Below the pieces are notes generated by a model. That model saw only the letters and a list, made by a program, of their open reading frames with translations, was not told where the DNA came from and searched no databases. From Adiantum capillus-veneris (taxonomy: Eukaryota; Streptophyta; Polypodiopsida; Polypodiales; Pteridaceae), in the NCBI GenBank assembly GCA_014529385.2, contig CM043948.1:78106291-78170290 (forward strand): a DNA stretch of 64,000 nucleotides, written 5' to 3'. Positions 11,877 through 23,300 of the stretch are shown piece after piece; the first letter of the stretch is position 1, and the number at the start of each line of letters is the position of its first letter. A program made the position numbers and the translations under genes.

Positions 11877-13075
11877 CTCAAGAAAGCAAACGCTGCTACA
11901 ATTCGAGACAACTATCCTCTACCCATTACTGATCATGTAATAGAAAGGGTAGCAGGCAAAGAGGCTTCCAGTTTCTTAGATGGCTTTTTGGGTTACAACC
12001 AACTCGCAATAAAGCCAGAGGATCAGCACAAAACAGCTTTCGCAACTGAATGGGGTATTTTTTCATTCTAAGTAATGGCTTTTGGCCTAACCAATGCACC
12101 AGCTACATTTCAGAGGCTAATGGGTCATGCTTTTAAAGAATATCTAAGACAATTCTTAGAAATTTACATGGATGACTTGTGCGTTCACTCCCTTGTAAGA
12201 CTGGAGCACATAGAACACTTGACCAAGGTGTTCAAAAAATGCAGGCTGTATCGGATTTTCGTGAATCCAGAAAAATGCGTCTTCATGGTAAGACAGGGAA
12301 AAATACTCGGACATATAGTGTCCAAAAACGGGATTTCAACAGACATGGAGAAGATCAGCGTCATTGTTGATCTACCACGACCAGTAAGGGTGAAAGAGGT
12401 ACAGGCATTTATGGGTCATTGTGGGTATTATCGCAGATTTATCTACTCATACGCTATAATTGCAAAACCACTTTACGCAGTGATAACTAAATTTGAGTGG
12501 ACAGAAGAGTGCGAGGAAGCTTTTCAAACGTTGAGGCAGAGATTAATTTCCGCTCCAATATTGAAAGCTCCGGATTGGGAAAAGATCTTTCACATTCACG
12601 TAGAAGCATCAGCGTATGCAATAGGATGCATACTTGCACAACCTGGAGAGAACAACATGGATTTTCCAATAAGTTACTCCAGTGGACAATTGAACAATGC
12701 AGAGAAGAATTACATGACAACTGAGAGGGAGGGATTAGGTATGGTCTATGCGGTGAAAAATTTTAGACACTACTTACTTTCCAATAAATTTGTATTCTTC
12801 GTTGATCACCAAGCACTGCTGTACTTAGTAAACAAAACTTGCAGTACGGGAAGGATTGTTCGATGGTTCATCATACTGCTTGAGTTTGATTTTACAGTAG
12901 TGGTCAAGAAAGGTACAACACACCAAAGAGCACACCATTTATCTAGGATGATGCATGGAGAAAACCGTGTAGGAATTGACGATGATCTGCCAAATGCATA
13001 TCTTTTCAACATAGAAATGGTTCCAAGATGGAGCGAGGACTTAATTCCTTTGCTGACTATCGGGTCTTTGAATAT
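11865..13075 (+). pseudogene. E2 reverse transcriptase and RNase H
   Basis: The frame carries CVNLKKANAATIRDNYPLP, FLDGFLGYNQLAIKPEDQHK, a TAA at 12072-12074, then MAFGLTNAPATFQ and the catalytic IYMDDLCVHS (YMDD, where most Ty3 elements have YIDD or FIDD). The thumb (VFMVRQGKILGHIVSKNGIS) and one RNase H follow (NYMTTEREGLGMVYAVKNFR, FFVDHQALLYL). The position of the usual DAS motif reads VEAS, so the first RNase H acid is Glu instead of Asp. The frame is lost between about 13040 and 13075. Confidence 0.86.
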
Positions 13076-13756
13076 GCAAGACAACCATCTACCATTGCAG
13101 CATCCAGATCATTGGTAATGTTGACGGGCAGGCTATATAAACAGGGAATGGATCGAATCCTTAGGCTTTGTGTTGAATCTGACGAACGGGAATTGTACCC
13201 AAACCAGGCTCATGTACAAACAACGGGAATTCACAATGGGCATGCACAGATGTACCAGAGATTGATGAGAGCGGGTGTGTATTGGCCAAAAATGCAACAT
13301 AGTGTTCATATGCATGTCAAATCTTGTATCAAATGCACGCTTCAAAAGCCAATAGAACACGCGAATCTATTCAGATTGTCTGTAGCACCGCGATGGAGTA
13401 GCTACATTGTTGAATACCTCACCACCAGGATCCTGCCTGAGGAGATGAGTAGATCACGAATCAAAACAATCATGAAAGAGGCAGAAAACTATGTACTGAT
13501 TGAGGACGCTCTTTACAAGAGGGGAAAGGACCATCAATTGAGAATGTGCGCAACTGAAGAGGAATACATTCCTATCTTAGAGCAAACACACAGCGGACAA
13601 GCTGGTGGAAATTTCTCAGCTGACAAAACGGCCAAAGCAATTCTTATTCTGGGAATATGGTGGCCTACACTATTCATGGATGCTGAAGAGTTTGTGAAAC
13701 GATGTGATGAGTGCCAGAAAAAGAAAATTATGAGAGCGCGAGACGATATGCCCTGA
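13040..13756 (+). pseudogene. E2 duplicated pre-integrase zinc modules
   Basis: Two successive modules share one plan. Module 1 has GRLYKQGMDRILRLCVES, then HVQTTGIHNGHAQMYQ, VYWPKMQHS and CIKC. Module 2 has DALYKRGKDHQLRMCATE, then THSGQAGGNF, IWWPTLFMD and CDEC. These are HHCC integrase N-terminal domains. In module 2 the second His is Asn (GGNF versus the common GGHF). The copies are diverged, so the duplication is old. The frame runs into the integrase core across TGA 13754-13756. Confidence 0.82.
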
Positions 13757-14830
13757 AGGCCAATGATGGGGGCAAGAGCGTTTGCGAAATGGGGAATAGA
13801 TTTTGTAGGACCGATAGCGCCTCCGGGGTATAAAACGCACGCTCAATACATTATAGTGGAAACAGATTATCTAACAAAATGGGTGGAAGCCAAAGCAACA
13901 GCCAGAAATGATACAAAAACGACAACACAATTTTTGTACGAGAACATTTTCACCAGATATGGCTTACCAATTAAGTTGGTGAGCGATAGAGGCACTCACT
14001 TCATCAATGAAGTGATTGAATTCCTATTGGAAGAATTCATGGTAATTCACAGGAAGTCCGCCCCCTATGACCCACAAGCGAACGGCCAAGCAGAAAGTAC
14101 GAATAAAATTTTGGTGACAATTCTTACCAAAATTGTCGGCGAATCGAGAGCTGACTGGGATCAAAAGCTGCATTCAGCTTTATGGGCGTATCGAGTAGCT
14201 TACAAAACATCCATCGGAACGACTCCATTCAACGTGGTTTATGGAATGCAAGTGATTTTGCCACTTGAATTCCTTATTCACACACTTCGAGTCGCTAAAC
14301 AATTAGAATGGACCGGCCATGAATTATCCAATCAGGTAGATGTCCTAGAAAAACTGGATGAAACTAGATTAAGAGCAGTTGCGTCAATCTACGCGCAAAA
14401 ACGAAACATGAAATCATTCTTTGATCAACACTTAATTAGCAAGGAATTTGCTACTGGGGATTACGTTTTAATGTATACCCTAAAACAACATTCCCGAAAA
14501 CTCAAAATGCGAGGGAATGGACCCTACGTGATTCATGACATATCATCTAGCGGTGCCATCAAACTTGCAACATTAGAGGGAGAGGAAATGCCTAACTGGA
14601 TTAGTGGTTGCAGACTAAAGAAATACAACTTGCCACTAACCACAGAAATGCTCGCCAAAATACACGCTGCGAAGGAGTGCAAGAACAAAGCAAAAGAAAC
14701 AAAAGCTCAAGCGCAGGAGGAGGCCAAAGTCAGGATTTTAAAAAGAAAACAAGCATTACAACAACAACTAATTCCTACACCAGCGGACACGGCTCAAATT
14801 CATTTATCTATCATTCAAACTGATGAGCAA
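13757..14830 (+). pseudogene. E2 integrase core and C-terminal domain
   Basis: The DDE core is complete: Asp in KWGIDFVGPI, Asp in LVSDRGTHF, Glu in NGQAESTNKIL. The WAYRVAYKTSIGTTPF-type segment and the C-terminal beta module (GNGPYVIHDISSSGAIKLA) follow. A basic, Gln-rich helix (AKECKNKAKETKAQAQEE) then links to a further domain in the same frame. The family joins element DNA to the chromosome. The core itself has no internal stop, but the polyprotein upstream is broken. Confidence 0.88.
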
Positions 14831-15514
14831 TGGGAAACAAGAATTGATGTTCGAATCAATGTCAAACTCCCGCATGGCAGTTATCAACGAGCATTAATTG
14901 ACACAGGTGCAAGAGTGAATGCGGTCAACTTCTCCACTTATAGGATGATTACAGATGAACCCCTCGTGCAATTCACACGTGATCTACAAGCGGCAAACGG
15001 TGCAACAATGCCAACGATGGGGATATTAAACTTACCAATCAATCTTGATGGAAATAGTTGCCCTCATCAATTTTTCGTAATGGAAGACGGAGAAATCAGA
15101 GAATCAATATGTTTAGGAGTTCCATGGATGAGAACGTACAATGCAGTCACTGAATGGTTAGAACATGCATTAAGGTACACACACGACTCTAACGTGTACA
15201 TGACTCCATTCACAAAAACAAATCACTCGTGGCCAAGTATCCCCATCGACAATAAGCAACTAGCTATTCATCCAAAAACAACCCCAAAGGTTATTCAGAA
15301 GGTCTGGATCAGGAAATCATTGCTGACCAACAAACCGAGCAAGATATGGCTACCTAAGGGCAAACTCCTGACGGAAGCAACATCATCTCCAAAACCTTCC
15401 GAAGCTACTTCCAAGTGGAAATGGCAACCAAAAATGGATAACGCTAAAATGCCAAAGCTCAAAAGGAACACCAAAACTCAAAACAAGAAGCTTGAATCTT
15501 CCAAATGGCACTAG
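14830..15514 (+). pseudogene. E2 second aspartic-protease-like domain, after the integrase
   Basis: It is fused in frame to the integrase C-terminus. It reads YQRALIDTGARVNAVNFSTY (Asp codon at 14900, full DTG triad), then GATMPTMGILNLPINLDG and ICLGVPWMRTYNAV, where LGVPWM sits at the place of the usual LGRPWL motif. This matches the retropepsin fold plan. It is independent of the DSG protease at 10150. A basic Lys/Pro/Ser tail follows to TAG 15512. I know of no standard Ty3 lineage with this arrangement, but I cannot search for it. Confidence 0.72.
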
Positions 15515-15775
15515 AAACCGGTGAAAACTAGAGCTGAATCGGTAACGATGCAGCAAACCATATATAAATGGGTTCCAAAAATAGTTTCCGGCACAACACC
15601 CACAATCAAGGAAAGAGCAATTCAACTCCAAGCTCTCATGTTCCATAAACAGCCACCCTCGCCATCAAAAGCCACTGAACACTACATTCAGTTCCCACAT
15701 TATGCACAACATATTGTTACCCAACGCATTGTCTCAAACATCAGAATAGGGCCACATGACACGGCCATGCATTGA
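15515..15775 (+). pseudogene. E2 C-terminal tail
   Basis: In the same frame past TAG 15512 (probably a CAG codon originally), about 85 more codons run to TGA 15773. They are polar, with QTIYKWVPKIVSGTTPTIKE, and I recognise no domain. It lies 57 bases before the polypurine tract. Confidence 0.5.
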
Positions 15776-15831
15776 CACAGAGTTCAAAACCCATGCACAT
15801 GCACCACCCTTCATCCGGGACGACTTGGACA

Positions 15832-15845
15832 AGGAAGGGGGGAGT
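15832..15845 (+). promoter_or_regulatory. E2 polypurine tract
   Basis: AAGGAAGGGGGGAG, followed by TAACACTCAGG. The same 14 bases, plus T, recur at 38429-38442 in front of the presumed E3 3' LTR. The shared tract suggests that E2 and E3 belong to one family or one element. Confidence 0.65.
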
Positions 15846-18104
15846 AACACTCAGGGCCATTAAAAGGTCCAATGTGTATATATTTACATAATGTGTGTGT
15901 GTTTTTCATTATTTAGAGTTCAGTTTTGAACAAATTCGATCAAAACCTAGCATTTTTAGCAGTTTCCTTTTTGTATCACCTGACTAGCATAATAATGAGT
16001 TGTAATGACAAATCTGGAGCATTGGGATCCTTCTAGAGAAAATATATGCTTAGGGGTGAGTATAATAATTTTGGCTAAATTTTTGCGAGTTAATAAGTAT
16101 TTTCATTTTATTTTGTTTGATTTTCGTTAATAAAACATCTAAAATTCAAAAAAATCTCGATCACAAGTGTTGGAATCAAGTTCTGGAAGCAAACGCCGAA
16201 GTATCATGATAAAATTATCAAGCATGGAAGATATGAATCTAATCTGAAGATGTCAAATTTCGGCCTCAATGATCATGACTACATTTCGTCAAAATCGCAT
16301 CAAACGGTCATACGACGCCGGAATGATGAACGGTTTGATCCACAAGTGGTATGCAGATTAAATCAAGATCAATGGTGAGAAAAATCAACCCTGTGTTATG
16401 AAAATCTTGAGAAGATATAGATCAAGTAGGCCAAATTCTAGCTCATTGTTCATTGTCACCTTTTGAGAGAGAAGGAGAGAGCTTTTTTGACCTAGAGAGA
16501 GCTGCCACGTTTCTACCCCGTACGGACGATTGGATCTAGCATTTCACACCATATTTCACAGGTATGTTCCCTATTAAGTAAAGATCAAGTCTATTATGCA
16601 TGCAAGCGCGAATCTTTGCACAAACAGGCGAAAGGATCGAATCAAATTCGGATTGGGTCAAAGAGGTCAAGGGTCCTTAGAGGCTTCCATACAGAACTTT
16701 TTTCAGTCACAAAACACATCAATGTGCTCCTCACAAGGTCAAAAACAAAGCCATGTGGTCAAAACCAAATTTGGTGATGGTACACCGATCGCGATCGGTG
16801 TACCTCCCTGACAAACACTGGGACAGATTTTTCAAAACACCTCTCCTCAACATCGCCTACAACCTGCTGGTGTCAAAACCAAATTTGGCCTCCATGGTAC
16901 GATCGCGATCGATGCCCCCACTTGCAGGTTTTGCAACTTTTGAGTTGGCCCATGCTTGGAACTGAGTTAAAAATACACCCTCTTGAATTTTCAAGGAAAA
17001 TGCACAAATTTTGCTCATAGAATGGGCCCAATTTGTCAAACACAACCAAAAAGGGAAAATTTGACCCACAACTACCCGAATCTGGTTAAAAATGATGATA
17101 GATGGTTTGGAAGGAACACTTGTCCGACTAAGGGTCAGGACAGTTGCAGAAAAACTCAGATGGATCTCAATATCTCCTACAAGTACAAATCTGGTAATTT
17201 CAGTCTCGAATGATCACACAAAGCTAGAACTGGAGTCGAGGATCACTTAAGGATGCTGAAACATCACATGGATATCCAAGAAATGCTTGAAAAATGCACA
17301 AATCTGGAAAACCTCCTAAGACAGGGTATAAAGTGCCTGATAAGGTCAACATCAGACAATGGAGTAGGCTGATAGTAGCAGAACATCATGGGAGTAGTGG
17401 GAGCTCTAGAACTAACTTCAATTAACTCCAGGAACCAACCAAAATTCATTAGGAAAACCAAATATGGTTAGACTTAGTAAAATATGATCAAATAGTGAAA
17501 AATTGCTCTAAATTGTTCATTTTAAGTCCAAACTTGAAAATAAATCATCAGTGGGCTAGGCAAGCATAGGAGATCATGACCATCTAGTTTCCCCCAAATT
17601 TGGCCTCTGTACTACGATCACTATCGGTGACCTCAAACCCAGAATTTGACCAAAACCTATCAGATCCCTTGTACACATCTTGTTCAAGTCACCATCCAAG
17701 TTTCAAGCCAATTGGACATCAATAACTCATAAAAAATCAGAGTCTAGTCCAAAACTCCCTTGTAACCCAGAAATGGGACTTGTAAACTCAAAAGTGGTCC
17801 AAAAGACACACAGAGTGGACCAAAATGACCCTCCAACTATCAGCAACCCACTCATATGATCAAATCCAAATGTGGCCTTTGTACTACGATTGCGATCGGT
17901 GTACCTCAGATCCAAAACTGGCTCAAATTTTTATCAGTCATAGCTCTAGCCTTCCTAGTCCCACTGGTGAAATATGGACAAGAATGGATGAAATTTGTTC
18001 AAGTTATGATCAGTTTTAATTTTTGAACTGTTTTTACTAAAAAGTCTAAATGGGATTGATTGCGAAAAGAAAATCTGGACAGCTTATGATTCTCCTGACA
18101 CAGA
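15846..18104 (+). other. Non-coding leader/LTR-like region between E2 and the E3 ORF
   Basis: About 2.26 kb without a credible gene. It holds four diverged copies of an AAATTTGGCC...GATCGCGATCGGTGTACCTC-like module (near 16762, 16875, 17590 and 17866), one of them a 26-bp perfect palindrome. A possible 5' splice site CAG/GTATGT (16562) pairs with an acceptor CACAG (18103) just before the E3 ATG. Its start follows a PPT, so it may be an LTR, but it does not resemble the sequence after the second PPT at 38442. Confidence 0.5.
16779..16804. repeat. 26-bp perfect palindrome around GATCGCGATC
   Basis: GGTACACCGATCG is followed directly by its exact reverse complement. Diverged versions of the right arm occur at about 16896, 17609, 17882 and 39005, usually preceded by a CAAATTTGG-like sequence. 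A dimeric protein could bind such a site, or it may be a relic of tandem duplication in the leader. Confidence 0.9.
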
Positions 18105-18341
18105 ATGCCTCGCCCAAAGAAAGACAGGCAGTGGACAACAGCACCATATGAAGTGGAGGAGCTTGCCACAAATGAGAAGGCTCACATCTCGGATGAAATA
18201 CTGGCTCAAATCCCTGCCCACATCTTCATCTCGAAGTTTAAGGATACTGATGGCGACTTGGTAAAGACAACTATCATGCCACGGAAGATATGGACTCTCC
18301 ACCAAAAGCCGGAAGTAATAGAGGCTATGCGGGCGATACAC
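18105..18341 (+). pseudogene. E3 ORF segment 1 (N-terminus), cut by E4
   Basis: The start is ATG 18105 (MPRPKKDRQWTTAPYEVEEL), the first in frame, just after a CACAG acceptor-like site. 79 codons read cleanly to the E4 insertion point at 18341. They contain DEILAQIPAHIFISKFKDTD and RKIWTLHQKPEVIEAMRAIH. Resuming after E4 at 27607 keeps the frame. The product is related in style to the plant-transposon ORF proteins found in large gypsy derivatives; its function is unknown. Confidence 0.75.
18338..18341. repeat. Left target-site duplication of E4 (ACAC)
   Basis: ACAC precedes the E4 LTR at 18342, and ACAC follows the other LTR at 27603-27606. One more base on the left (T) does not match, so four bases are certain. 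Confidence 0.8.
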
Positions 18342-18551
18342 TGACTGGAGCAAAGCGAACCCCGAACCCCAACGGCCTCTAAAACACCGGGGACCGAATG
18401 GCGCGCCTCGAGCCTGTCGTGGTAAACCAAAAAGGGGGCACCACCTAGCTTCAGCGGCTAGGACGCAAACAACACACCACCATAACAAAGTTTTCATCCA
18501 AGAGAGATGGATGCTTGGGAGTAATGATGAAAAGTAAAGGGAATGAGATCA

Positions 18552-18599
<48 letters not shown>

Positions 18600-19906
18600 G
18601 GTATAGCGGCTTAGTACTTAGGCATCACAAAAGGATGGCGAATCTGCCAACCCTTTACACATACACAAGCTCACTCCAAAACACAAGACTAGGTGGCGAT
18701 TCCGCACACCTCACATGGACAAAACATTGCAAGAAAACATACTCACAAAACCTCAAGCTTTATTTAGAGAATTAGGCGATGAAATGGGGAGCATAGGGTA
18801 GGGGAATGAGAAGGGAGAGAGTGGTAGAGCACATGGCGGATAGGTGGGAGTTGATGGCGAAGACTCGCACGAGAATTATATCCATCATCCTTCATTTAGT
18901 TGCCCTTCATCTTCCATAGCCAAGGGTGTAGAGGTCATGCTCAAGACAAGCATGGTGATTGCGGTGATGGTGATGGTGTGGGTGTGTGTGTGTGTGCACT
19001 AGGCACACACAATGCATAGTGTGTTCTTTGGTGATGTTGTGTGTTTTCTGTGTGATGGTGACCCCTCTTTATATAGGGGAGGAGGGGGGGGAGAAATTCT
19101 AGAATTTAGAAATGAAGAAATCATTATCTACATAGGCCATGTGACTGTGGGCCCCACTTGTCTGGCTGTGTGTATATGTGCCAGAACAGCAGTCTCATGA
19201 GAGAGAGACTAAGAGAGAGAGATGGGTTGATGAAAAAAAGTGAGAGGTGACATGGAGAATAAAGTAATGACAAGAGGGGAGAGAGAGGAGTGTGTTCAGA
19301 GGTGAATCTGTGTGCAGATGTGTGTGAATACAAGAAAAATCAGGTAACCACCGGGTGGGGATGGGTCTGTGGGGACCTTTTTTAGTGAAATTGAGTGTGT
19401 GTGAGTGTGGGGGAGGTTATTTAGCTACAAGACAAGAGACATGGCGCCCTTTAGAGAGAGGGGGGGTATTTGGGTCATGGGATATGATAGGAGAGAGAAA
19501 GGGGGGGTGGGGTATACTATTTTGAAAGATAGGGTAAGTTGCATGTGAGTTAGGGTGCATTATTGGTGAGTTAGAATGCATTATTGGTGAGAGGTGGGGT
19601 AGCTTGAGGGGAGAGAGAAAGGAGAAAGGACAAGGGGAAGAGAGAGGGAGTTGACCTTTTGAGTGGAGGAGAGGAAAAGGGACACACAGCGGGGCAACAG
19701 TGAAGAAAAAGGAGGCAAGTTGGGATGGGCTGCCCCGCAGGCATGAGGTGGCCTATTTTACCTTTCTCATATATTTACATAATCATACTTTTTTTTTCTT
19801 ACTTTTTCCAATGTCTTTTATCACTCCCTCCCTAAGAGGGGGTTTTCATGGGGTGGGGACGAGAGAAGAGGGGTATGGGAGCTTGGCTTGTGAAAAGCCC
19901 CCATCA
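18342..19906 (-). repeat. E4 3' LTR
   Basis: Plus-strand edges are TGACTGGAGC and CCCCCATCA, that is TGA...TCA termini. It matches 26022-27602 throughout, including a GA run (about 18557-18593), GT-rich and purine-rich blocks. No gene is present; reading frames in it are low-complexity translations. Confidence 0.93.
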
Positions 19907-19924
19907 TTAGCCCTCCCTTTTTGG
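19907..19924 (-). promoter_or_regulatory. E4 polypurine tract
   Basis: On the minus strand the sequence reads CCAAAAAGGGAGGGCTAA directly before the LTR start TGATGGGG. The GGGAGGGCTAA end is shared with E1, although the LTR sequences differ. Confidence 0.75.
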
Positions 19925-19934
19925 CTAGAGGCAT

Positions 19935-20315
19935 TCATGTCTCTAGCTCATGTGTTTGATCATTATCGTCAGAGGTGGCGGCTGATGGTGTGTCCTCATC
20001 TGGAATGTCAATAGGTGGAGCCTGGTCAAATCGAAGAAAATAAGGTTTAAGTCGCCAACCATTTACCCTGGTTTTATGAAGTTTTCCATCAGCCTCCATA
20101 AGCTGGTAGCTTCCATTGGCATACTTTTTCCTGACGATGAAAGGACCTTCCCATCGGAGTAGGAGTTTCTTATCCTTGCGCGTGTCGAAGCGATTGTCGT
20201 AGCGGAGCACCAACATTCCTTTCTTCAATTCTTTTTTCCGGAGATGCTCGTTAAAGCTAAGCCGTCTATGCTCTGCTTGTGCTGCATAATAATTTATTGC
20301 TTCTTCTCTGTCCAG
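19935..20315 (-). pseudogene. E4 integrase C-terminal tail
   Basis: Same frame as the main pol, after the TAG at 20316-20318 (an expected Gln, so CAG to TAG). It reads LDREEAINYYAAQAEHRRLS, then KKGMLVLRYDNRFDTRKDKK, then RWEGPFIVRKKYANGSYQL and GWRLKPYF, the beta-rich C-terminal domain of Ty3 integrases, matching E1 3690-3890. It ends at 19935 with a short acidic tail. Confidence 0.88.
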
Positions 20316-23300
20316 CTACAGTCTTTCCAAGTTGATGATGTGATCTCTCAAATGCATGTTGGGCTGTTGAAGCTGGCTTGCCATTACTCTGAGACTTTGT
20401 AGTTGCACTTCAATGGGCAAGATTGCTTCCTTACCAAATACTAGATGATATGGTGTGAATCCCAAGGATGTACGAAATGAAGTTTTGCAGGCCCATAAAG
20501 CTGGTAGTAGATACTTATCCCAGTCTCCAGGATGATTGTTTACCTGCTTGGTAATAATTTTAGAAACCATTCCATTTACCTTTTCAACTAGGCCATTACA
20601 TTGAGGGTAATATGGTGAAGAGTGCCTCCTTGTAATGCCCAGTTTCTGCATTAATTCTCCTACCAAGTCTGCTCTGAAACCTGGCCCTCTATCAGAGATG
20701 ATCTCTAAAGGTGTGCCAAACCTACAGCATATGTGCTCGTAGATAAATTTAGCTACCTCTACCGCTGTGATTCTAGTGGTGGCTGTAGCCTCTGCCCATC
20801 TAGTCATGTAGTCGACCCCCATGATAATGTAGAATTTTCCTGAGTTGGCCCTAGGTAATGGCCCAATGGCATCGATACCCCATTTTTCAAATGGGCCATA
20901 TGAGAGAATAGGTGTCTGTGGTTCAGGCATAAGTGACCTAGTGCCGGCCTTTTGACACAACTTACATGTTTTGCACCAGTGGTGTACATCACGGTTGAGG
21001 CTAGGCCATATGAAGCCTGCCTGCAAGATTTTCCTACTTGTTATGTCTAGGGCAAAGTGACCACCACAAACCCCGTCGTGACAGCTAGCAATTACTCCCG
21101 TGATTTCCTGAGAGAGAGGGACCTTCCTGAGTATTTGGTCCTTACCCTTACGGTACAAACCGTCATTGATGAGTCGATACCTTGTGGCCTTCCGCGTCAA
21201 CCATTGCTTCTGTCCCTTTGTTAAATCTGATGGGCATTCCCCTGTTTCCAAAAAATGCATGATGTCAGGCAAGGCATCACTTCCTTGAAATAGAGGGAGC
21301 TTTAGTTTTATTGCTCCAACCACCACTTCCTGTAGTCTTTCACTTGCTAGGGCATCTGCTTCTTGGTTTTGAGCCCTTGGGATATGGTGTATTTGAACTT
21401 CTTCAAACTTACCCAACAAGGTTTTTACACCACTTAAGTGAGTCCTTAAACTAGGATTCTTGCATGTCCATGCTTCATTTACTTGCCTTACCAGAAGTAG
21501 AGCATCCCCAAATACATTAAGGCGTTGTACACCTTGCGAGACGCACCATTGTAGACCCTTGGTTAGTGCTGCATACTCAAGTTCATTGTTAGAATGTGAA
21601 TCTAACAATTGGCCCAACAAAAATACCTTTGTCCCTTTGTCATGAAAGACCACTATGCCTGCAGCTGCTTTGTCAGAAGCTCGCTTGTAGGCTCCATCAA
21701 AGTAGAGAGAGTATGCTCCTTCTACCATCGGTGGTACTGGAGGTAATCGGACTTCTCCTTCCTTAGATTGCTTCTCCTTCCTTTCAAAGACTTGGTAGGT
21801 CATGAGTCCCCCCAAACTTGCCCTTGTCATGCTTTCTACCTGTACCGTGTAGTCAAACTCTTGCAGACGAACTAGCCATTTAGTAATTCTAGCAGACACA
21901 TCCATGTGTTGTACAACATAGGGAAATATTTCATACGTGGTTAGAATCACAAATTGCTTAGGCAGCAAATATGACCTAAACTTTGTAGTTGCAAATCTAA
22001 GAGCTAGGACTAAGTGTTCCACATGGGTGAAACCTTTCTCTCCTGCTGTCATCATTCGACTAGAGAAGTAGATTGGCCTCATGAAAGATGTCGTCGTATC
22101 CTTTTGGAGTAGCACAGCCCCCAATGATTCATCACCAACACTTGAGGTGACATAGAATTTTTCATCCCACTTAGGTGGTGAGATAGTTGGCAGAGTGGCT
22201 AAGACCTCCTTTACCTTGTTGTAGTGATATTCGCTTTCCTCGTCCCAAGTGAAAGTTGATCTTTGAGTGAGTTGTTGCAGTGGTAGAACAAGTTGTGATA
22301 GTAGATGTATGAATCTACTTAAGTACCTCACCTTCTGTAGAGAAGAGACCAATTGACGTGCGCTCGTTGGTGAAGGTAGGGCTATGAGTGCGGACACCTT
22401 ACTTGGGTCGGCGTTGATACCTTTTGCTGAAATTTCATGGCCTAGTAGAATGACTTTACTCTCCCCAATGTGGCATTTATCCACATTTAATTGCCCACCT
22501 AGGCTCTGCAACCTAGCGAAACCTTCAATTACCTTTTCTAAATGTGAAATACGGGAGCTATATATACAAAAATCATCAATGAACACTCTTATGGATGTTC
22601 CAAAGAACGGTTGAAAAACATATGTGACATATCTTTGGAATGTGGCAGGTGCATTTGTGAGACCAACTGGCATAACCCTGTATGCAAAACAACCCCATGG
22701 CGTGATAAAAGTGGTTTTTAGCTGATCTTCCAAGGCTATGCGTATTTGAAAGTATCCAGAATAACCATCACAGACAGTATAGCATTCAAAACCCGCTACT
22801 TCATTCAGAAATTCATCCAAGAAAGGGAGAGGAAAGTGGTCTCTCTTTGTAGCTGCATTTAGTGGTTTGTAGTCAACACAGACCCTCCACTTACCATTCT
22901 TTTTAGGCGTCACCACTACGGGTGACACCCATTCTGAGTTTTCTATAGGATAGATGAATCCCGCCTCCAGCAGTTTCCTTAACTCTGCCAAGAGTGCCTT
23001 TTCTTGTATGACCCCCAATCGTCGTATCTTTTGCACAACTGGTTTTACCCCTTCCTTCAGCTTAATATGATGTTCCACCACTGTAATGCCTGTGATTCTT
23101 TCATAGTTGTCAATGAAAAGGTTAGGAAATCCCATCAACATTTGCAAAAAACTATCTTTCTCCTCAAGTGTTAATTCCGTAGAAAACATACCCTTCAACC
23201 TACTTCCTCCTAGGCCAGGTGATTTTCTCTCCTCTTCATTGGGTTTCCCTTTTAGTGATGGATCACCAGTTGTGCTTACCCTTTGTGGATCCTTCATAAT

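Larger units (their letters stand above)
6924..15845 (+). mobile_element. E2: Ty3/gypsy gag-pol with a domain after the integrase
   Basis: One + strand polyprotein region: gag, zinc knuckles, coiled coil, protease, RT-RNase H, two zinc modules, integrase, then a second protease-like domain. It ends at the polypurine tract AAGGAAGGGGGGAG (15832-15845). There is a single RNase H. Several stops and at least four frameshifts make it non-functional. No 5' LTR precedes it; it abuts a fragment of LTR-A. Whether 15846 onwards is its LTR, or an internal part of a larger element including E3, is unresolved. Confidence 0.85.

Noticed and set aside
18515-18775. Open frames rich in Glu-Arg in the GA run of the E4 LTRs, and similar frames at 60007
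   Set aside because: Produced by GA microsatellites; not conserved between the two LTRs.
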